64,000 bases of DNA. It comes from Pullichristensenella sp002068815. Its GTDB lineage: Bacteria; Bacillota; Clostridia; Christensenellales; Aristaeellaceae. The stretch's first letter is position 1, and the number at the start of each line of letters is the position of its first letter. Positions 42,465 to 50,257 of the stretch are shown one piece after another. Position numbers and translations under genes: made by a program. Location: the NCBI GenBank assembly GCA_040772885.1, contig JAXGXF010000007.1:1-64000 (forward strand), written 5' to 3'. The notes under the pieces are model-generated. The model made no database searches and was not told the DNA's origin. It saw only the letters and a list, made by a program, of their open reading frames with translations.

Positions 42465-42926
42465 TTATTCGACCGGAACCTTCCAGACGAGTTTCATGAT
42501 CGGCTCCGGCTCGCCGCCCGCCTCGATCGAGGGCATGTGCGCGTCCCAGGGCGCGAGCACCGCGTAGTCGCCGGGGCCCATGATCCGCTCGACGGCGCGC
42601 GCGGGGCGCTTGAAAAAGCCGATGTCCTTCTCCGCGTCGAAGTCCGACTCCGGCTCGAGCGCGTCCGTCCGCGCGACGAATATCCGCTCCCGGCCGCGGA
42701 ACACCATCTGCACGTCGGCGTATCTCCGGTGCGCCTCGAAGCGCCCGGCCTCCTCGGGCTTCGGCAGATACCGCTGCACAAGGCAGAAAATCCCGTCCTC
42801 CCACTCGACGCGCCGACCGTTCTCCAGCCCGTCGACGTCCAGCGCCTTCGCGCGCTCGAGCACGGTTCCCACGCGAAGCGAGAGCCGCTCACGGACGGCC
42901 GCGTTTGCCAGATTGTCAAATTCCAT
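42465..42926 (-). CDS. YhcH/YjgK/YiaL family protein (EbgC-like cupin)
   Basis: This 153-residue single-domain cupin matches the YhcH/EbgC family: 'FEAHRRYADVQMVFRGRERIFV', 'DIGFFKRPARAVERIMGPGDYAVLAPWDAHMPSI' and a final 'IMKLVWKVPV'. Members occur in sialic-acid and rare-sugar catabolic operons (YhcH, YiaL) and probably act as sugar isomerases or mutarotases. AGGAGGT lies 7 nt before the ATG at 42926. It has its own promoter and is separate from the aldolase operon, although adjacent and on the same strand. Confidence 0.9.
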   Translation of the reverse strand: MEFDNLANAAVRERLSLRVGTVLERAKALDVDGLENGRRVEWEDGIFCLVQRYLPKPEEAGRFEAHRRYADVQMVFRGRERIFVARTDALEPESDFDAEKDIGFFKRPARAVERIMGPGDYAVLAPWDAHMPSIEAGGEPEPIMKLVWKVPVE

Positions 42927-42961
42927 GGGGCAGACCTCCTTTTTATCGGAACGATGTACCA

Positions 42962-42990
42962 ATTATAGGATATTTTTTGCCATCTGTCTA
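42962..42990 (-). promoter_or_regulatory. Promoter of the YhcH-family gene
   Basis: On the minus strand TAGACA (42990-42985), 17 nt, TATAAT (42967-42962). Confidence 0.8.
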
Positions 42991-43056
42991 CGCGTGTTCG
43001 GGGGTAATTTCCGCCCGGTCCGCGCAATCTACCCGGAGAGGAAGGTTGTGGAAGCA

Positions 43057-43944
43057 ATGCGGTACTTTTCCGGCGCGGGAAGGCGCAGGCGGTACTTCGA
43101 GGGATGGTACTTCAAGCAGCAGGGCGCGGAGGAGACCGTCGCGCTGATCCCGGCGCTGCACGTCGACGGCCGGGGGCGGGCGTCCGCGTCGCTGCAGGTG
43201 ATCGCGGGCGCGCTTTCGCACAGCGTGCCGTTCGACGCTCGCTCCTTCTCCGCGGAGCGGGACCGGCTTGCAATCCGCCTCGGGAACAGCGTCTTTTCCG
43301 AACACGGGTGCGAGCTGGACGTCGACGCGCCGGGCTGCTCCGTCCGCGGAAAGCTGTCCTACGGCCCGCTGACGCCGCCCGACGGCGACATCATGGGGCC
43401 GTTCCGCTTCGCCCCGGGCATGGAGTGCCGCCACAGCGTGTTCAGCGTCCGCCACCGGGTCGACGGCGAGCTCGAGGTCAACGGCCGGCGGATGCGCTTC
43501 GAGGATGGAAGCGGCTACATCGAGGGCGACCGGGGGACGTCGTTCCCGAGGCGCTACCTCTGGACGCAGTGCAATTGGGAGGACAACAGCCTGATGCTCT
43601 CCGTCGCCGAGATTCCGTACCTCGGCGCGCGCTTCACCGGACTGACGGGCTTCGTGTTCTTCGGGGGCAGGGAGTACCGCGTCGCGACGTACCGCGGCGC
43701 GAAGCTGCCGCTGATCTGCGGCGGCGCGGCCGTCGTTCGGCAGGGGCCGCTCGCGCTGTCGGTCGAGCTGCTGGAAAGGGGCGGGCACGCCCTTCTCGCG
43801 CCGGTGCGCGGCGGCATGACGCGGGTCATACGCGAGAACATCTGCTGCCGCGCGCGCTACCGGTTCGCGATCGAGGGCGAAATGCTGTTTGAGTTCGTCA
43901 GCGACCGCGCGAGCTTCGAGGACGACTGGTCGAAGCGCGAGTGA
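43057..43944 (+). CDS. Tocopherol cyclase-like protein
   Basis: This 295-residue protein resembles the tocopherol cyclase family as found in Bacillota: 'RRRYFEGWYFKQQG', 'MGPFRFAPGMECRHSVFSVRH' and 'GYIEGDRGTSFPRRYLWTQCNW', where the 'GWYFK' and 'E-D-x-G-x-S-F-P-x-x-Y-x-W-x-Q-x-N' patterns are family hallmarks. In plants the enzyme forms the chromanol ring of tocopherol. An anaerobe that makes tocopherol is unlikely, so these homologues probably have another lipid- or quinone-like substrate, or bind a hydrophobic ligand. The ATG at 43057 follows GGAAGG at a rather long distance. It is divergent from the YhcH gene and followed by the MarR promoter. Confidence 0.82.
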   Translation: MRYFSGAGRRRRYFEGWYFKQQGAEETVALIPALHVDGRGRASASLQVIAGALSHSVPFDARSFSAERDRLAIRLGNSVFSEHGCELDVDAPGCSVRGKLSYGPLTPPDGDIMGPFRFAPGMECRHSVFSVRHRVDGELEVNGRRMRFEDGSGYIEGDRGTSFPRRYLWTQCNWEDNSLMLSVAEIPYLGARFTGLTGFVFFGGREYRVATYRGAKLPLICGGAAVVRQGPLALSVELLERGGHALLAPVRGGMTRVIRENICCRARYRFAIEGEMLFEFVSDRASFEDDWSKRE

Positions 43945-43961
43945 AAAACCAATGCGGGCGC

Positions 43962-43990
43962 TTGACAGACGCGGCGGTTCGAACTATAAT
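43962..43990 (+). promoter_or_regulatory. Consensus promoter of the MarR/ABC exporter operon
   Basis: TTGACA (43962-43967), 17 nt, TATAAT (43985-43990): exact consensus hexamers with ideal spacing, so regulation must come from a repressor. Confidence 0.95.
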
Positions 43991-44001
43991 TAGCATGCTA
44001 A
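43990..44001. promoter_or_regulatory. MarR operator
   Basis: The perfect 12-bp palindrome TTAGCATGCTAA overlaps the last base of the -10 and spans the transcription start. It is probably the autoregulatory site of the MarR protein encoded immediately downstream. Confidence 0.75.
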
Positions 44002-44028
44002 CGATTAGAAGGCTTATCGGGAGGGGGC

Positions 44029-44457
44029 ATGGGCATGCAGCTGTACATGGCGCTCTACAGGACCTTTCACGCGCAGAAGAACAGGATACGGCCCGGCATG
44101 ACGCAGCTGGGGCTCTCGCCGGGGCAGCCGAAGGTGCTCAGCTACCTCTCGCAGCAGGAGGGCTGCATGCAGAAGGAGATCGCGCTGGCGCTCGACATCG
44201 AGCCGGCGACCGTGTCGCAGATCCTCTCGAACATGGAGCAGGGCGGGCTGATCAGGAGGTCCGGGGCGCTCGAGCGCAGGCGCGCGGAGTCGGTGTTCAT
44301 CGCGGAGGCCGGCCGCGAGGTCTACGAAAAATGGCAGGAACTCTGCCGCGGCGTCGAGGACGAGGCGCTCCGGGGGTTTTCGGAGGACGAGCGGGAGCGG
44401 TTCGTCGAATACCTCACGCGGATGTACAAAAATCTTACGGGAAGGGAACTCGAGTAA
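44029..44457 (+). CDS. MarR-family transcriptional regulator
   Basis: This 142-residue winged-helix repressor has 'LGLSPGQPKVLSYLSQQEGCMQKEIALALDIEPATVSQILSNMEQGGLIRRSGALERRRAESVFIAEAGREV', the MarR helix-turn-helix and wing. GGGAGGGGG precedes the ATG. It heads an operon with the two half-transporters of an ABC exporter, a frequent arrangement in which the exporter's substrate relieves repression. The palindrome at 43990-44001 is its likely operator. Confidence 0.93.
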   Translation: MGMQLYMALYRTFHAQKNRIRPGMTQLGLSPGQPKVLSYLSQQEGCMQKEIALALDIEPATVSQILSNMEQGGLIRRSGALERRRAESVFIAEAGREVYEKWQELCRGVEDEALRGFSEDERERFVEYLTRMYKNLTGRELE

Positions 44458-44472
44458 GGCGCGGGGGAGCAT

Positions 44473-46197
44473 ATGTTGGGGCGTTTTTTGGTCTACTTCC
44501 GGAAATACAGAAAGTACCTGATCGGCAGCATCGCCTGCGTCATGCTGGAGACCGCGTTCGAGCTGGTCATCCCGATGATCATGGCGGACATACTCGACGT
44601 CGGCGTCGCGAGCCGGGACAAAAACTACATATTGGGAAAGAGCGCCGTCATGGTCGCCTGCGCGCTGGTGTCGCTGCTGCTCGGGGTCCTGTGCGCGCAC
44701 CTCACGGCGCAGGCCGGGCAGGGGTTCGGCGCGGAATTGCGCAGCGCCGAGTACCGGAAGGTGCAGGGGTTCTCGTTCTCGAACATGGACCGCTTCAGCA
44801 CGGCGTCGCTGATGACCAGGCTCACATCCGACGTCGCGATATTGCAAAACGCGATCTGCAACGGCATCCGCCCGCTCGTGCGCGGCCCGGTGATGCTCGT
44901 GCTGGCGCTCGCGCTGACGCTCTCGATGAACTTCAAGCTCGCGGTCGTGTTCCTCGTCGCGATCCCGATACTCGCCGGCTGCCTGTTCTGGATTCTTTCG
45001 AGGCTTCGGCCGATGTACGGCAGGATGCAGCGCGCGCTCGACAGGGTCAACGGAATCGTGCAGGAGAACCTGATCGCGATCCGCACGGTCAAGGCCTACG
45101 TAAAGGGCGACAGCGAGCGGCGGAAGTTCGCGGAGGTCAACGAGGCGTTCCGCGCTTCCTCGACCGGCGCGTTCCGCTATGCGGTGATGAACATGCCGGC
45201 GTTTCAGCTCGTGATGTACGCGACGATCCTCCTGATCCTGTGGTTCGGCGGCGGCTTCATACACGCGGGCGGCATGAAGGTCGGCATGCTGACCGGCTTT
45301 TTGAGCTACGTATTGCAGATACTGAACTCGCTGATGATGATCTCGAACGTGTTTCTGATGCTCAGCCGCTCGATGACCTCCGCCGGGCGGATACTCGAGG
45401 TGATGGACGAAGCGCCGGGCATCGCGGACGGCGACTGGGATGGGGAGGTCGAGAGGGGCGCGGTCGAGTTCGACCATGTGTCTTTCAAATACAAGGAGAC
45501 CGCGAAGGAATTCGCGCTCTCGGACATCTGCCTCAATATCCTGCCGGGGCAGACGCTCGGCGTCATCGGAGGCACGGGCTCGGCGAAGTCGTCGCTCGTG
45601 CAGCTGATCCCGCGGCTGTACGACGTGACGGACGGCAGCCTCAAAATCGACGGCCGCGACGTCCGGGAGTACGCGGTTTCGAAGCTCCGGGACGCGGTCG
45701 GCATGGTGCTGCAGAAGAACACGCTGTTCTCCGGCACGATCCGCGAAAACCTGCGGTGGGGAAGCGAGAGCGCGGCGGACGAGGAGCTCGACTGGGCCTG
45801 CCGGATTGCCTGCGCGGACGAGTTCGTCGCGAAGCTGCCGGCCGGCTACGAGACCGAGCTCGGGCAGGGCGGCGTCAACGTGTCCGGCGGGCAGAAGCAG
45901 CGGCTGTGCATCGCCCGGGCGCTGCTCAAGCGGCCGAAGGTGCTGATCTTCGACGACTCGACGAGCGCCGTCGACACCGCGACCGAGGCGAGGATACGCA
46001 GGAGGCTTGCGGAGGAGCTGCCGGGCGTGACGAAGATCGTCATCACGCAGCGCGTCAGCGCCATCGAGGGCGCCGACCGGATCGTCGTGCTCGAAAACGG
46101 CAGAATCCGCGCGGCCGGCACGCACGCGGAGCTGCTCGAGCGCGATCCCGTCTACCGGGACATCTGCCGGCTGCAGAGAAGGGGGGCCGCGTCATGA
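44473..46197 (+). CDS. Heterodimeric ABC exporter subunit with degenerate ATPase site
   Basis: This 574-residue half-transporter has six transmembrane helices (about 15-300) and a nucleotide-binding domain. Walker A is 'GGTGSAKSS', the signature is canonical ('VSGGQKQRLCIARAL'), Walker B ends in Asp-Asp ('VLIFDDSTSAVD') instead of Asp-Glu, and the switch His is replaced by Gln ('VITQRVSAI'). Such changes mark the non-catalytic-site partner of heterodimeric exporters (TM287/288, LmrCD, BmrCD). Its stop overlaps the start of its partner. Probably a multidrug or lipid/peptide exporter under MarR control. Confidence 0.93.
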   Translation: MLGRFLVYFRKYRKYLIGSIACVMLETAFELVIPMIMADILDVGVASRDKNYILGKSAVMVACALVSLLLGVLCAHLTAQAGQGFGAELRSAEYRKVQGFSFSNMDRFSTASLMTRLTSDVAILQNAICNGIRPLVRGPVMLVLALALTLSMNFKLAVVFLVAIPILAGCLFWILSRLRPMYGRMQRALDRVNGIVQENLIAIRTVKAYVKGDSERRKFAEVNEAFRASSTGAFRYAVMNMPAFQLVMYATILLILWFGGGFIHAGGMKVGMLTGFLSYVLQILNSLMMISNVFLMLSRSMTSAGRILEVMDEAPGIADGDWDGEVERGAVEFDHVSFKYKETAKEFALSDICLNILPGQTLGVIGGTGSAKSSLVQLIPRLYDVTDGSLKIDGRDVREYAVSKLRDAVGMVLQKNTLFSGTIRENLRWGSESAADEELDWACRIACADEFVAKLPAGYETELGQGGVNVSGGQKQRLCIARALLKRPKVLIFDDSTSAVDTATEARIRRRLAEELPGVTKIVITQRVSAIEGADRIVVLENGRIRAAGTHAELLERDPVYRDICRLQRRGAAS

Positions 46198-48011
46198 TGA
46201 AGATGACGCCCCGCGAGAGGCCGCGGGACATCCGGAAGGCGCTGAAATTGCTTCGGAGGCACATGCGCAGGCACGCGGGCCCGCTCGCGCTGATCGCGCT
46301 CCTGGTGGTCGTCAGCGCCTCGGCGAACGTGTACGGCACGTATCTCCTGAAGCCCGCCGTCAACGACTACATCCTGCCGGGCGATCTCGCGGGGCTCTTG
46401 AAGTTTCTCATGTTCATGGGGGCGGTGTACGCCGCGGGCGTCGCCGCGTCGTTCGGCTATTCGCAGTTGATGGTCCGGGTCGCGCAGAAAATCGTCCGCG
46501 AGATTCGGGACGAGCTGTTCTCGAAGGTGCAGAAGCTGCCGCTGCGCTTCTTCGACGCGCGCACGCACGGCGAGCTGATGAGCCGCTTTACGAGCGACAT
46601 CGACACGATCTCCGAGGCGTTCAACAACAGCTTCACCGTGCTGATCCACAGCTTCGTCGTCATCACCGGCACGGTCGCGGTCATGGTGCGGCTGAACGCG
46701 CTGCTGTCCGCGATCGTGCTCGCGGTGTTCCTGGGCATGGCGTTCGTCATACGCTACAGCGGCCGCAAGAGCCACGCGCATTTCTCGCAGCAGCAGAGGC
46801 ACATGGGGAGCCTGAACGGGTTCCTCGAGGAGATGGTCGAGGGGCAGAAGGTCGTCAAGGTGTTCAACCACGAGGACAGCGCGTTCCGGGAGTTCCAAAG
46901 CAGGAACGCTCGTCTCAAGAAGGCCGCCGCGAGCGCGATGACCTATTCGGGGATACTGATCCCGCTCGTCGTCAGCATCTCGTACTTCAACTACGCGCTC
47001 ACCGCGTGCATCGGCGCGTTTTTCGCGATCTCCGGCATGATCGACCTCGGCGCTCTGACGTCCTATCTCGTCTACGTCCGGCAGACGGCGATGCCGATCA
47101 ACCAATTCTCGCAGCAGGCGAACTTCATCCTCGCGGCGCTGTCCGGCGCGGAGCGGATTTTCGAGATCATGGAGGAGCCGGAGGAGGTCGACCGCGGCAA
47201 GGCGACGCTCGAGCGCACGGCGGAGGGGTGGGCGTGGCGGAAGCCGGATTCGGAAATCGTCCCGTTCCGCGGCGACGTGCGGTTCCACGGCGTCGTGTTC
47301 GGCTACCAGCCGGGGCATCCGATTTTGAAGGGGATCGACCTGTACGCGAAGCCCGGGCAGAAGATCGCGCTCGTCGGCTCGACCGGCGCCGGCAAGACGA
47401 CGATCGCGAACCTGATCAACCGCTTCTACGACGTGACGGCCGGGAGCATCACCTACGACGGCATCGACGTCCGGGACATCGCGCTCAACGACCTCCGGCG
47501 CTCGGTCGCGGTCGTGTTGCAGGACACGAATCTGTTCACCGGCACGATCGCCGAGAACATCGCCTACGGAAACCCCGGCGCGGACCGCGAGCAGATCGTG
47601 CACGCCGCGCAGCTCGCGAACGCGGATTCGTTCATACAGCGCCTTCCGGACGGCTACGACACGATGCTGACCGGCAACGGCGCGAACCTCAGCCAGGGCC
47701 AGCGGCAGCTTATCTCAATCGCGCGCGCCGCGGCGTCCGACCCGCCGGTGCTGATCTTGGACGAGGCGACGAGCTCCGTCGACACGCACACCGAGAAGCT
47801 GATCGAGGCGGGCATGGATAGGCTCATGGAGAACCGGACGGTGTTCGTGATCGCGCACCGGCTCTCGACCGTCCGCAACGCCAAGGCGATCCTCGTTCTC
47901 GAGGACGGCGCGATCCTCGAGCGCGGCAGCCACGAGGAGCTGCTCGGGCAGGGGGGCCGGTACGCGGAACTGTATACCGGGCAGTTCGAGGGGATGTCGA
48001 TCGCGGGGTGA
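46194..48011 (+). CDS. Heterodimeric ABC exporter subunit with canonical ATPase site
   Basis: This 605-residue half-transporter has six transmembrane helices and a full ATPase: Walker A 'GSTGAGKTT', Q-loop 'VVLQDTNLF', Walker B 'VLILDEATSSVD' with the catalytic Glu, and switch 'VIAHRLSTV' with the His. The signature is 'LSQGQRQLISIARA', slightly non-canonical as expected for the partner half of an asymmetric pair. ATGATG at 46194 overlaps the upstream stop. It ends just before a strong terminator at 48030-48060. Confidence 0.93.
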   Translation: MMKMTPRERPRDIRKALKLLRRHMRRHAGPLALIALLVVVSASANVYGTYLLKPAVNDYILPGDLAGLLKFLMFMGAVYAAGVAASFGYSQLMVRVAQKIVREIRDELFSKVQKLPLRFFDARTHGELMSRFTSDIDTISEAFNNSFTVLIHSFVVITGTVAVMVRLNALLSAIVLAVFLGMAFVIRYSGRKSHAHFSQQQRHMGSLNGFLEEMVEGQKVVKVFNHEDSAFREFQSRNARLKKAAASAMTYSGILIPLVVSISYFNYALTACIGAFFAISGMIDLGALTSYLVYVRQTAMPINQFSQQANFILAALSGAERIFEIMEEPEEVDRGKATLERTAEGWAWRKPDSEIVPFRGDVRFHGVVFGYQPGHPILKGIDLYAKPGQKIALVGSTGAGKTTIANLINRFYDVTAGSITYDGIDVRDIALNDLRRSVAVVLQDTNLFTGTIAENIAYGNPGADREQIVHAAQLANADSFIQRLPDGYDTMLTGNGANLSQGQRQLISIARAAASDPPVLILDEATSSVDTHTEKLIEAGMDRLMENRTVFVIAHRLSTVRNAKAILVLEDGAILERGSHEELLGQGGRYAELYTGQFEGMSIAG

Positions 48012-48029
48012 TCTCCGAAGGGGAATCGC

Positions 48030-48060
48030 AAAGGGCGGCCCGATCGCGGGGCCGCCCTTT
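48030..48060. terminator. Terminator after the ABC exporter operon
   Basis: A perfect 12-bp stem, AAAGGGCGGCCC (48030-48041) with GGGCCGCCCTTT (48049-48060). Because the A/T ends read the same on both strands, it probably also ends the converging small gene at 48068. Confidence 0.85.
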
Positions 48061-48067
48061 GCCATGG

Positions 48068-48253
48068 CTATTTTACCAGCGACTGCACGTACGCCTGCAT
48101 CTCCTCCTTCGATTGGACGCCGCGCGCGCGGGCGAGCACGCCCCGCTGATCGGCCTCCGACATCGCGGCAAAGCGGCGCATGGCATCCGTGTTTTCCGCA
48201 AAGGCCATGGTCAGGCCGATCGGCATCTCCGACGGGTCGGACAGTTTGCGCAT
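48068..48253 (-). CDS. Small conserved hypothetical protein (61 residues)
   Basis: It begins MRKLSDPSEMPIGLTMAFAE and ends 'SKEEMQAYVQSLVK'. The pattern of a short hydrophobic 'GLTMAFAENTDAMRRFAAMSE' helix followed by 'SKEEMQAYV' recurs in small soluble proteins of Clostridia with no known function (recognised from memory, not searched). GGAGGT lies 7 nt before the ATG. There is no signal peptide or membrane helix. Monocistronic. Confidence 0.8.
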   Translation of the reverse strand: MRKLSDPSEMPIGLTMAFAENTDAMRRFAAMSEADQRGVLARARGVQSKEEMQAYVQSLVK

Positions 48254-48448
48254 GGAATTCACCTCCGATCTAGCTTTCCGCGGCGCGCGGGAACGTATGC
48301 GCTCCGGGGCGCGCCGCCGCCCCGCCGCGGAAACCGCCGCAGGTTTTCCTGCAAATCGCGAATACGGACGGCGGTGCCGGCTGCAAAAATCCCGAATTTT
48401 TTCCCTTCGATGTAGGCTGGCAGCCCACCCATTTCCCCTAAAATCTGC

Positions 48449-48454
48449 TATAAT
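48449..48454 (+). promoter_or_regulatory. Extended -10 promoter of the gene at 48485
   Basis: TATAAT at 48449-48454 is preceded by TGC, giving TGCTATAAT. The -35 region is weak. It lies 30 nt before the ATG. Confidence 0.6.
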
Positions 48455-48484
48455 GATGGGGAAACGATCGAGGAGGAAGATGCG

Positions 48485-49918
48485 ATGAAGAGGCTGTTTT
48501 TCCTGCTGCTGGCGCTTTTTCTGCTGTTTTCCTGGGTTCCGGCTTCGCAGGCGGGCACGCTGAAGTGGAGGATTGCGGACGGCGCCTCGGAGACCCCGGA
48601 GCCCGCGGACGGGCCCGCCCCGGCGCCGACCCCGGAGCCCGCGGCCGTTCCCACCCCGGGGCCCGCCGCCACTTTGGAGGACGCGCTCTCCGATCTGCTC
48701 GAGGAGCTCGGGCAGTCGGAGACCGACCCGTGGCGTCTGGCGATCTACGAGGCGGGCGCGGAGGATGTGACATACGACGGGGAGGAGCTCCGGTTCTTCC
48801 TGCGCTCGTTCAATCCGGGCCTCAATACCCTCGGGGACTACGAGGCGGACAGGGACGCGTATCTGGATCGGCTGCTCGAAAGTGCGTGCGGCTACGATCT
48901 GGAGATCGCGCTCGTGCCGGAGGACGGCGAGATTTCGCAGGGCGGAAGGGATGCCGTCAAAGCCGCGGTCTCGCAGGCGGCGGCGGCCTCCAGGCAGGCG
49001 TTCGATCAGAAGGCGGTGCGCGTGGCCATCGCGAATTGGCTGTTCCCGGCGCCCGCCGACGATGTGAAATCGGCGGAGGATATGCTTGACACGAGCGCGG
49101 CCTTCGACCGGTTTATCGAGGAATCCGACGCGGATTTCTATCAGGACAGCGAGCTCATGGCGCCGCTGTTCTACGGCCAGAAGAAGCAGACGCTCGACGT
49201 CAGCGGCGGCCCGCACGCGCTGCTGCTCGAGTGCGCCGGCCCGAACCCGGAGGAACTGGCGGATTCCGCGCGCGCGAAGACGCTGTCCGACCTCGCCCGG
49301 CAGGCGCACGCGAACGAGATGGACAGCGACGCGATTCGCGAGGCGTATCTGCAAAAGCTCGCCGCGGTCGCCTACGAGGGACGCGGCGCGGCGGGCGAGT
49401 CGTTCGCGCTGTCGCTCGACGTGGACGAGCTCGCGGAGGACTGGCCGGGCGGCGACTACATCGATTACGTCGGGCGGTTCGATCCCTACGGCGCGCTCGG
49501 GGAGCTCGAGGACGAGGTCTGGGAGCTGCCGGACTATCCCGCGCTGGACTTCCCGAAGACCGGGCGGCTCAGCGGCTCGACGAGCGGCACGAAGGTCATC
49601 GTCAAGGCACCGGACGACGGCTACGGGCGCTACATACAGCTGCGGGACTACGAGACCGACGAGGTCGCGGTCACGTTCTTCATCCGCTCCGGCGGCTCGT
49701 GCACGGTGCGCGTGCGCAAGGGCGACTACTATTTCCTGATCGCCAGCGGCGAGATCTGGTACGGCGAGGAGGAGCTGTTCGGCGAGTACGGCGACTACAG
49801 CAGCACCGACCTCCTGGAGGTGGCGGGGAGCAACTACTACCACACCGTCACGCTCGAGACGACGACAGACGGCAACATGTCCGTATACGGCGCCGACCCG
49901 GATTCGTTCCGGAATTAG
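48485..49918 (+). CDS. Secreted protein of unknown function
   Basis: This 477-residue protein has a signal peptide (1-23, SQA-GTL), a Pro/Ala/Glu-rich linker (about 35-62) and a large acidic folded region. Within it, 'YDGEELRFFLRSFNP' opens a domain of about 220 residues, and the C-terminal part ('GSTSGTKVIVKAPDDGYGRYIQLRDYETDEVAVTFFIRSGGSCTVRVRKGDYYFLIASGEIWYGEEELFG') looks like a beta-sandwich of the kind attached to Bacillota secreted proteins. No catalytic motif was recognised. AGGAGG precedes the ATG and an extended -10 promoter lies 30 nt upstream. A role at the cell envelope is inferred only from the signal peptide. Confidence 0.85.
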   Translation: MKRLFFLLLALFLLFSWVPASQAGTLKWRIADGASETPEPADGPAPAPTPEPAAVPTPGPAATLEDALSDLLEELGQSETDPWRLAIYEAGAEDVTYDGEELRFFLRSFNPGLNTLGDYEADRDAYLDRLLESACGYDLEIALVPEDGEISQGGRDAVKAAVSQAAAASRQAFDQKAVRVAIANWLFPAPADDVKSAEDMLDTSAAFDRFIEESDADFYQDSELMAPLFYGQKKQTLDVSGGPHALLLECAGPNPEELADSARAKTLSDLARQAHANEMDSDAIREAYLQKLAAVAYEGRGAAGESFALSLDVDELAEDWPGGDYIDYVGRFDPYGALGELEDEVWELPDYPALDFPKTGRLSGSTSGTKVIVKAPDDGYGRYIQLRDYETDEVAVTFFIRSGGSCTVRVRKGDYYFLIASGEIWYGEEELFGEYGDYSSTDLLEVAGSNYYHTVTLETTTDGNMSVYGADPDSFRN

Positions 49919-50015
49919 CCGGAAAGCGGGCCGGCTGCGTGGTCCGCGGAAATGGAGAAAGAGGGACTGCCGGCCCCGCGGGAAACGCCTGTCGGCGATG
50001 GATGGTATGAACGAA

Positions 50016-50046
50016 GCCGGACAGGGATGCCGCGCCCCTGTCCGGC
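50016..50046. terminator. Hairpin between converging genes
   Basis: GCCGGACAGGG (50016-50026) and CCCTGTCCGGC (50036-50046) form a perfect 11-bp stem, followed by CTCTTCC. It ends the MarR-DUF6544 operon on the minus strand and perhaps the secreted-protein gene on the plus strand. Confidence 0.7.
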
Positions 50047-50066
50047 CTCTTCCGTCTGTTGGGCTC

Positions 50067-50243
50067 CTACCGCTTTCCCCTCCGGTACATCTCCGAGACA
50101 GCCCCGACGACCACGCCGACGCCGGCGCCGATCAGCAGCCACAGCACGAGGTTGTTCAGCAGCGCGCCCAGCACGACGCCCGCCGCGCCGCACAGCCCGA
50201 TCGCCGTCCCGATGTTCCAGTATTCCGACCATTTTCTCTTCAT
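50067..50243 (-). CDS. Small two-helix membrane protein (58 residues)
   Basis: It begins MKRKWSEYWNIGTAIGLCGA and ends 'SEMYRRGKR'. Two hydrophobic segments, Gly/Ala/Val/Leu-rich, run over residues about 12-47 with a short Asn-Asn turn, and both ends are basic. GGAGG lies 8 nt before the ATG. It starts 14 nt after the DUF6544-like gene and so belongs to the MarR-controlled operon. It is shorter than 60 codons and easily missed. Family and function are unknown to me; it may be an accessory of the preceding membrane-anchored protein. Confidence 0.75.
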   Translation of the reverse strand: MKRKWSEYWNIGTAIGLCGAAGVVLGALLNNLVLWLLIGAGVGVVVGAVSEMYRRGKR

Positions 50244-50257
50244 TGCCCTTTCCTCCT

